Assembly (NCBI GenBank): GCA_002308875.1
Contig: DBWK01000065.1
Span: 11,196 to 29,369 of the forward strand
Direction: 5' to 3'
Source of the DNA: Treponema sp. UBA1240
Lineage (GTDB): Bacteria; Spirochaetota; Spirochaetia; Treponematales; Treponemataceae
DNA length: 18,174 nucleotides
In this document: piece by piece, positions 15,266 through 18,174 of the stretch
How the letters are laid out: the number at the start of each line of letters is the position of its first letter
Numbering within the stretch: position 1 is the stretch's first letter
Position numbers and translations under genes: made by a program
The notes under the pieces: generated by a model
The model's database searches: none
What the model was told of the DNA's origin: nothing
What the model saw: the letters and a program-made list of their open reading frames with translations, nothing else

Positions 15266-15779
15266 CTGTTTCCCCGTCATCCAAAAAATGTATGTCGGAA
15301 CTTGTTTGTAATGCTTTTAGCTTGTCGCGGTAAAAAGCTGCCTTTTCGTAGTCTTCTTCGGCAACGGCTTTATCCAACTTTTCCTGAAAAATCATTCTGT
15401 CTGTAAGGATTGATCTGAAATTCGGAAGCTTTTTAGGAAGTGAACCGTGGTATGTTCCTTCTATACCGGATTTTTTCAGTATTGAAAAAACTTCACTTTT
15501 AAAAAATGTATAGCATTCGGGACAACCCAACCGGTGTTTTTTCTGCAAATCTTCAAGCGAAAAACCGCATACAGGACAGACGGCTTTCTGTTGTTTGACA
15601 ACTGCTTCGGCATCGTTCAAAAGTTCTGAAAACAGGTTGTTTGCAGGGAGTTCAAAGTTTCCAGAAAGTCCGTGAAGTTTAGCACAATCAAGACAAATGT
15701 GCATTTCCTTAGTTTTATTAAATGTAATCTGCTGTACAAATAAAACAGCTTCCCTAATACCGCAAATTTCACACTTCAT
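15258..15779 (-). CDS. mcsA: McsA, zinc-finger adaptor with UVR motif
   Basis: McsA is the small partner that binds and activates McsB and links it to ClpC. The protein has 173 residues, the usual size. Two four-Cys zinc sites are complete: C3, C6, C29 and C32 (CEIC ... CLDC), and C68, C71, C86 and C89 (CPVC ... CPEC). The UVR motif EEDYEKAAFYRDKLKAL spans about 141-157 and resembles the UVR of the ClpC M-domain. The start ATG has no clear Shine-Dalgarno, and an extended -10 promoter lies about 30 bases upstream. It is the first gene of mcsA-mcsB-clpC; ctsR, which heads this operon in Firmicutes, is absent. Metal binding appears intact although its kinase partner seems degenerate. Confidence 0.94.
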   Translation of the reverse strand: MKCEICGIREAVLFVQQITFNKTKEMHICLDCAKLHGLSGNFELPANNLFSELLNDAEAVVKQQKAVCPVCGFSLEDLQKKHRLGCPECYTFFKSEVFSILKKSGIEGTYHGSLPKKLPNFRSILTDRMIFQEKLDKAVAEEDYEKAAFYRDKLKALQTSSDIHFLDDGETDE

Positions 15780-15808
15780 TTTTCAGAATCCAACATTAAG
15801 CTTTTATA

Positions 15809-15837
15809 AATATAACACATTTTTTGTTTGTTTTCCA
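15809..15837 (-). promoter_or_regulatory. Promoter of the mcsA-mcsB-clpC operon
   Basis: On the minus strand, -35 TGGAAA (15832-15837; four of six consensus bases), a 17-base spacer, and -10 TATATT (15809-15814) preceded by TGT (extended -10). It gives a leader of about 23 bases to ATG 15779. No CtsR-type direct heptamer or CIRCE inverted repeat is seen here, so heat control, if any, works differently. Confidence 0.55.
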
Positions 15838-15852
15838 CACAATGCCGTTATG

Positions 15853-18174
15853 TTATTGAAAAAGTTCAATTATTTCAGGTTCTCTTGAAAATCTTTCTGC
15901 AATATCAGCGGGAGTATCGCCGTTCTTGTTTTTTGCATTTATATCCGCACCGTTTTCAATAAGAGCCTTTATAACTGATATGTCAGCGCTTGTTGCAACG
16001 TAATGGAGCAGTGTATTGCCGTTTTCATCGGTTTGACCTTTTGAATATTTGGTCATATCGATTAGGATTGACGGATTGTACTGCATGGCTGTATGCACGG
16101 AATTATAATGATTTTTGTCCGGCAGATAGACAAGGGCACGCCTTCTGATCATTTTTTGTGCCGTTTTATTCATACCGTTTTGAATTGCAAGCTGGAGCGC
16201 GGTTTTGCCGTCGTTGTTCTGATGATTTAGCGGATATCCTTTTTCAAGCAGAAAATCGATGAGCTCGTCGGATGCGTTGTTTGAAACGGCAATATGCAGC
16301 GGTGTGTTTCCGTATTTGTCCGTAACATTTGTGTTGTTTCCAAGCAGTGTTTTTATCATATGCAGCGGACATTTTATTACAAGGCTGAAAGGTGTAATGC
16401 CTGCTTCGTCTGTAGAAAGCGGATTTGTACCGGTTTGTGCAACCTGTCTTATTATGGGTTCGTTTTTCCCGGCGGCAGCTTCGTGAAATGCGTTGCGTCC
16501 GTAAATGTCGGTTTTTTCGGGAGATGCTCCTTTGCCAAGCAGAAGACTGATGGCTATGGGATTTTTACATTCTATGGCATCCATGAGTATTGTTTTTCCG
16601 GTAATGTCCGCAGCATTTACGTTTGCGCCTTTTGAAATAAAAAGCTTTACCATATTTATACGGTTTTCGGTAACGGCTTCCGCAAGTGGCGTTTTTCCAG
16701 CTTTGTTTTTGGCGTCAACGGAATATCCGTATGAAATCAGACGGGCTGCGCTTTTTTCGGCCATATATTTTACTGCCGTATGCAGGGCGGTGTTTCCCTG
16801 ATTGTCTTTGTAATCTGTTTTTGCGCCGGCTTTTGTAAGAATTTGTATTATTCTTCCGCTGTCCGCCTTTAGTGCGCTGAACAGTGGAGTTTCTCCGTAA
16901 CAGTTGGGTGCGTTCGGTTTTATACCGCAGTTCAATAGATATGTTATACAGTTTGTCGGCGCGTCTTTTTCAGCTGCAATGTGCAGTACTGTATTGCCGT
17001 AAAAATCCGAAATGTTGCAGTTTTCTTCCGTGATAAGGGCTTTAAGAATTTTGTCGTTTGCAAGGCTTTTAGAAACAGGTGTTTCGCCGTTGTTATCCTG
17101 CGAAAAAATATCCGCTCCGGCGTTTACGTAAACTTTTATGTGTTCCGTGTTGCCTTGTTCAACTGCCTGCGATAGCGGAGTAAGTCCTTTTTTGTTCTGT
17201 GTGTTTACAAGAGCACCGTTGTTAATGAGCTGTGCGAGCAGTCCGGTTGACATATTCCCCATCGTTGCAATATGGAGAACGTTGTCACCGAATGCGTCCT
17301 GAACATTGATATCCGCGCCGGCAGCAAGAAGCTGTGCATAAATTTCGTCCTGCGTTTCGGGCGGCGCCATTATAAGCAGAGGTGTTTTTAGCATACTGTC
17401 GCATGCGTCAACGTCCGCACCATGCTCAAGCAGTATGGAAACAAACTTTGTCTTGCCGTACCGGACTGCTGTATGCAAAGGAGTTGCGCCTGAATTGTCT
17501 TTACCGTTCGGTTTTGCGCCGCAAGCCAAAAGGTATGTAAGAATTCCTTCATGCCCTGAGATTACCGCGCAGTGAATAGGAGTCTGTTTGTCTTCAAATA
17601 TATGTCCCGCATTACGGGTTTTTACTGTTGTTTCAAAGTATTCGTACTCGCCGTGCTGTGGTTTTGCGCCAGCAAGCAGAAGCATTGCGGCGATTGCAGC
17701 GGATTCAGGGCTTTCTTTGTTTTCGTAGGCAAGTACGATAGGTGTTTTTCCGTTGTTATCAGGTTCATCGAGTGGAAGATTTTGCTTTATACATGCGGAA
17801 ATTCCGTGCATATCGCCGATTCTTGCAAAGTAATGGACAATAGTCTGTCCTTTTATGTCTTTTACATATCCTGCTTCTTTTGTTACAAAAACCGGATAGT
17901 AGTCTTTTCCTTTTTCAATACCGCGTGCGAAAGCGGTTTTTCCATTTGAATTGGGCGTAAAAAGATTTGCGCCGCCGTTCGCAAGAGCTGCACATGCTTC
18001 GGGCGCGGCGGACGACAAAGCTGTGTGTACGGGTGTGTCGCCGAAGTTGTTAAGAGCTTCCGTATCCGCACCCTTATTGATCAGCCATTCAATTATTTCT
18101 GGATTGTTGTATTTTGCCGCAATGTGCAGAAGCGTATTTTGATTTGTGTCTGTGTAGCCTAAAAGGTTTTCCGA
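15853..18174 (-). CDS. Long ankyrin-repeat protein, N-terminus outside the window
   Basis: At least 773 residues are visible, and the frame is open to the right window edge. The apparent start near 18018 is an internal TTG within a repeat, since ankyrin sequence (NTLLHIAAKYNNPEIIEWLI) continues upstream of it. I count about 23 ankyrin or ankyrin-like units covering almost the whole visible part. Good ones include ATPLHTAVRYGKTKFVSILL and NTPLHIAVSNNASDELIDFL. Others are worn, for instance the unit after KTPLLIMAPPETQ, and one is lengthened by an insert (HGEYEYFETTVKTRNAG). The protein ends shortly after the last unit (EIIELFQ), with no other C-terminal domain. Ankyrin arrays bind proteins; the partner is unknown, and no signal peptide can be judged. 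It lies 73 bases upstream of mcsA on the same strand with no clear terminator between. Confidence 0.9.
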   Translation of the reverse strand, partial: SENLLGYTDTNQNTLLHIAAKYNNPEIIEWLINKGADTEALNNFGDTPVHTALSSAAPEACAALANGGANLFTPNSNGKTAFARGIEKGKDYYPVFVTKEAGYVKDIKGQTIVHYFARIGDMHGISACIKQNLPLDEPDNNGKTPIVLAYENKESPESAAIAAMLLLAGAKPQHGEYEYFETTVKTRNAGHIFEDKQTPIHCAVISGHEGILTYLLACGAKPNGKDNSGATPLHTAVRYGKTKFVSILLEHGADVDACDSMLKTPLLIMAPPETQDEIYAQLLAAGADINVQDAFGDNVLHIATMGNMSTGLLAQLINNGALVNTQNKKGLTPLSQAVEQGNTEHIKVYVNAGADIFSQDNNGETPVSKSLANDKILKALITEENCNISDFYGNTVLHIAAEKDAPTNCITYLLNCGIKPNAPNCYGETPLFSALKADSGRIIQILTKAGAKTDYKDNQGNTALHTAVKYMAEKSAARLISYGYSVDAKNKAGKTPLAEAVTENRINMVKLFISKGANVNAADITGKTILMDAIECKNPIAISLLLGKGASPEKTDIYGRNAFHEAAAGKNEPIIRQVAQTGTNPLSTDEAGITPFSLVIKCPLHMIKTLLGNNTNVTDKYGNTPLHIAVSNNASDELIDFLLEKGYPLNHQNNDGKTALQLAIQNGMNKTAQKMIRRRALVYLPDKNHYNSVHTAMQYNPSILIDMTKYSKGQTDENGNTLLHYVATSADISVIKALIENGADINAKNKNGDTPADIAERFSREPEIIELFQ

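Noticed and set aside
15840..15862. Possible terminator between the ankyrin gene and mcsA
   Set aside because: Only CAAT/ATTG pairs around a non-pairing centre, with no strong stem and no T-run in the right place.
17883..18018. Apparent start of the ankyrin gene at 18018
   Set aside because: The codon is TTG in the middle of a repeat, and clear ankyrin sequence continues in frame to the window edge, so the gene is treated as partial.

Overview
The window looks like chromosomal DNA from a spirochaete, most likely a Treponema relative of the oral, gut or rumen type. The basis is A+T-leaning DNA, tandem Maf/MptE-like proteins of the kind linked to flagellin glycosylation, large ankyrin proteins, many proteins without clear homologues outside that group, and an mcsA-mcsB-clpC set without ctsR. 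This is a judgement from protein style, not a database match. No rRNA, tRNA, CRISPR array, insertion sequence or phage gene was seen, and no gene-free stretch exceeds 300 bases (the longest is about 234).

Layout. 1-314 (minus) is the start of a response regulator cut by the window edge. 397-2059 (minus) holds a helical protein of unknown function overlapped by an XRE-cupin repressor-like gene, with a strong promoter right at the first gene. 2122-10306 (minus) is a tight five-gene operon, read in order: a 944-residue acidic, disordered protein with a conserved-looking helical C-terminus; a 320-residue soluble protein; two tandem Maf/MptE-like proteins; and a membrane protein with a periplasmic sensor-like segment and a degenerate GGDEF fold. 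Joints are 4-base overlaps or 3-base gaps. 10307-10540 is a divergent promoter region with an inverted repeat. 10541-11570 (plus) is a divIC/ftsB-like gene overlapped by a Sua5/YrdC (threonylcarbamoyl-AMP synthase family) gene. 11578-15779 (minus) is mcsA-mcsB-clpC. 15853-18174 (minus) is a very long ankyrin-repeat protein whose N-terminus lies outside the window.

How they work together. McsA, McsB and ClpC form the protein quality-control set known from Firmicutes, in which McsB phosphorylates arginines to mark proteins for ClpCP. Here McsB has lost the residues that do the chemistry, so the set may work through an adaptor or pseudokinase. The five-gene operon joins two putative flagellin-modifying enzymes to a degenerate GGDEF membrane protein and a multivalent acidic scaffold-like protein. 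It is the best candidate here for an undescribed system, possibly one that places or regulates flagellar glycosylation or assembly.

Four minus-strand promoters share an extended -10 (TGn before TATAAT or TATATT). Two of them lie so close to their start codons that the transcripts should be leaderless or nearly so.
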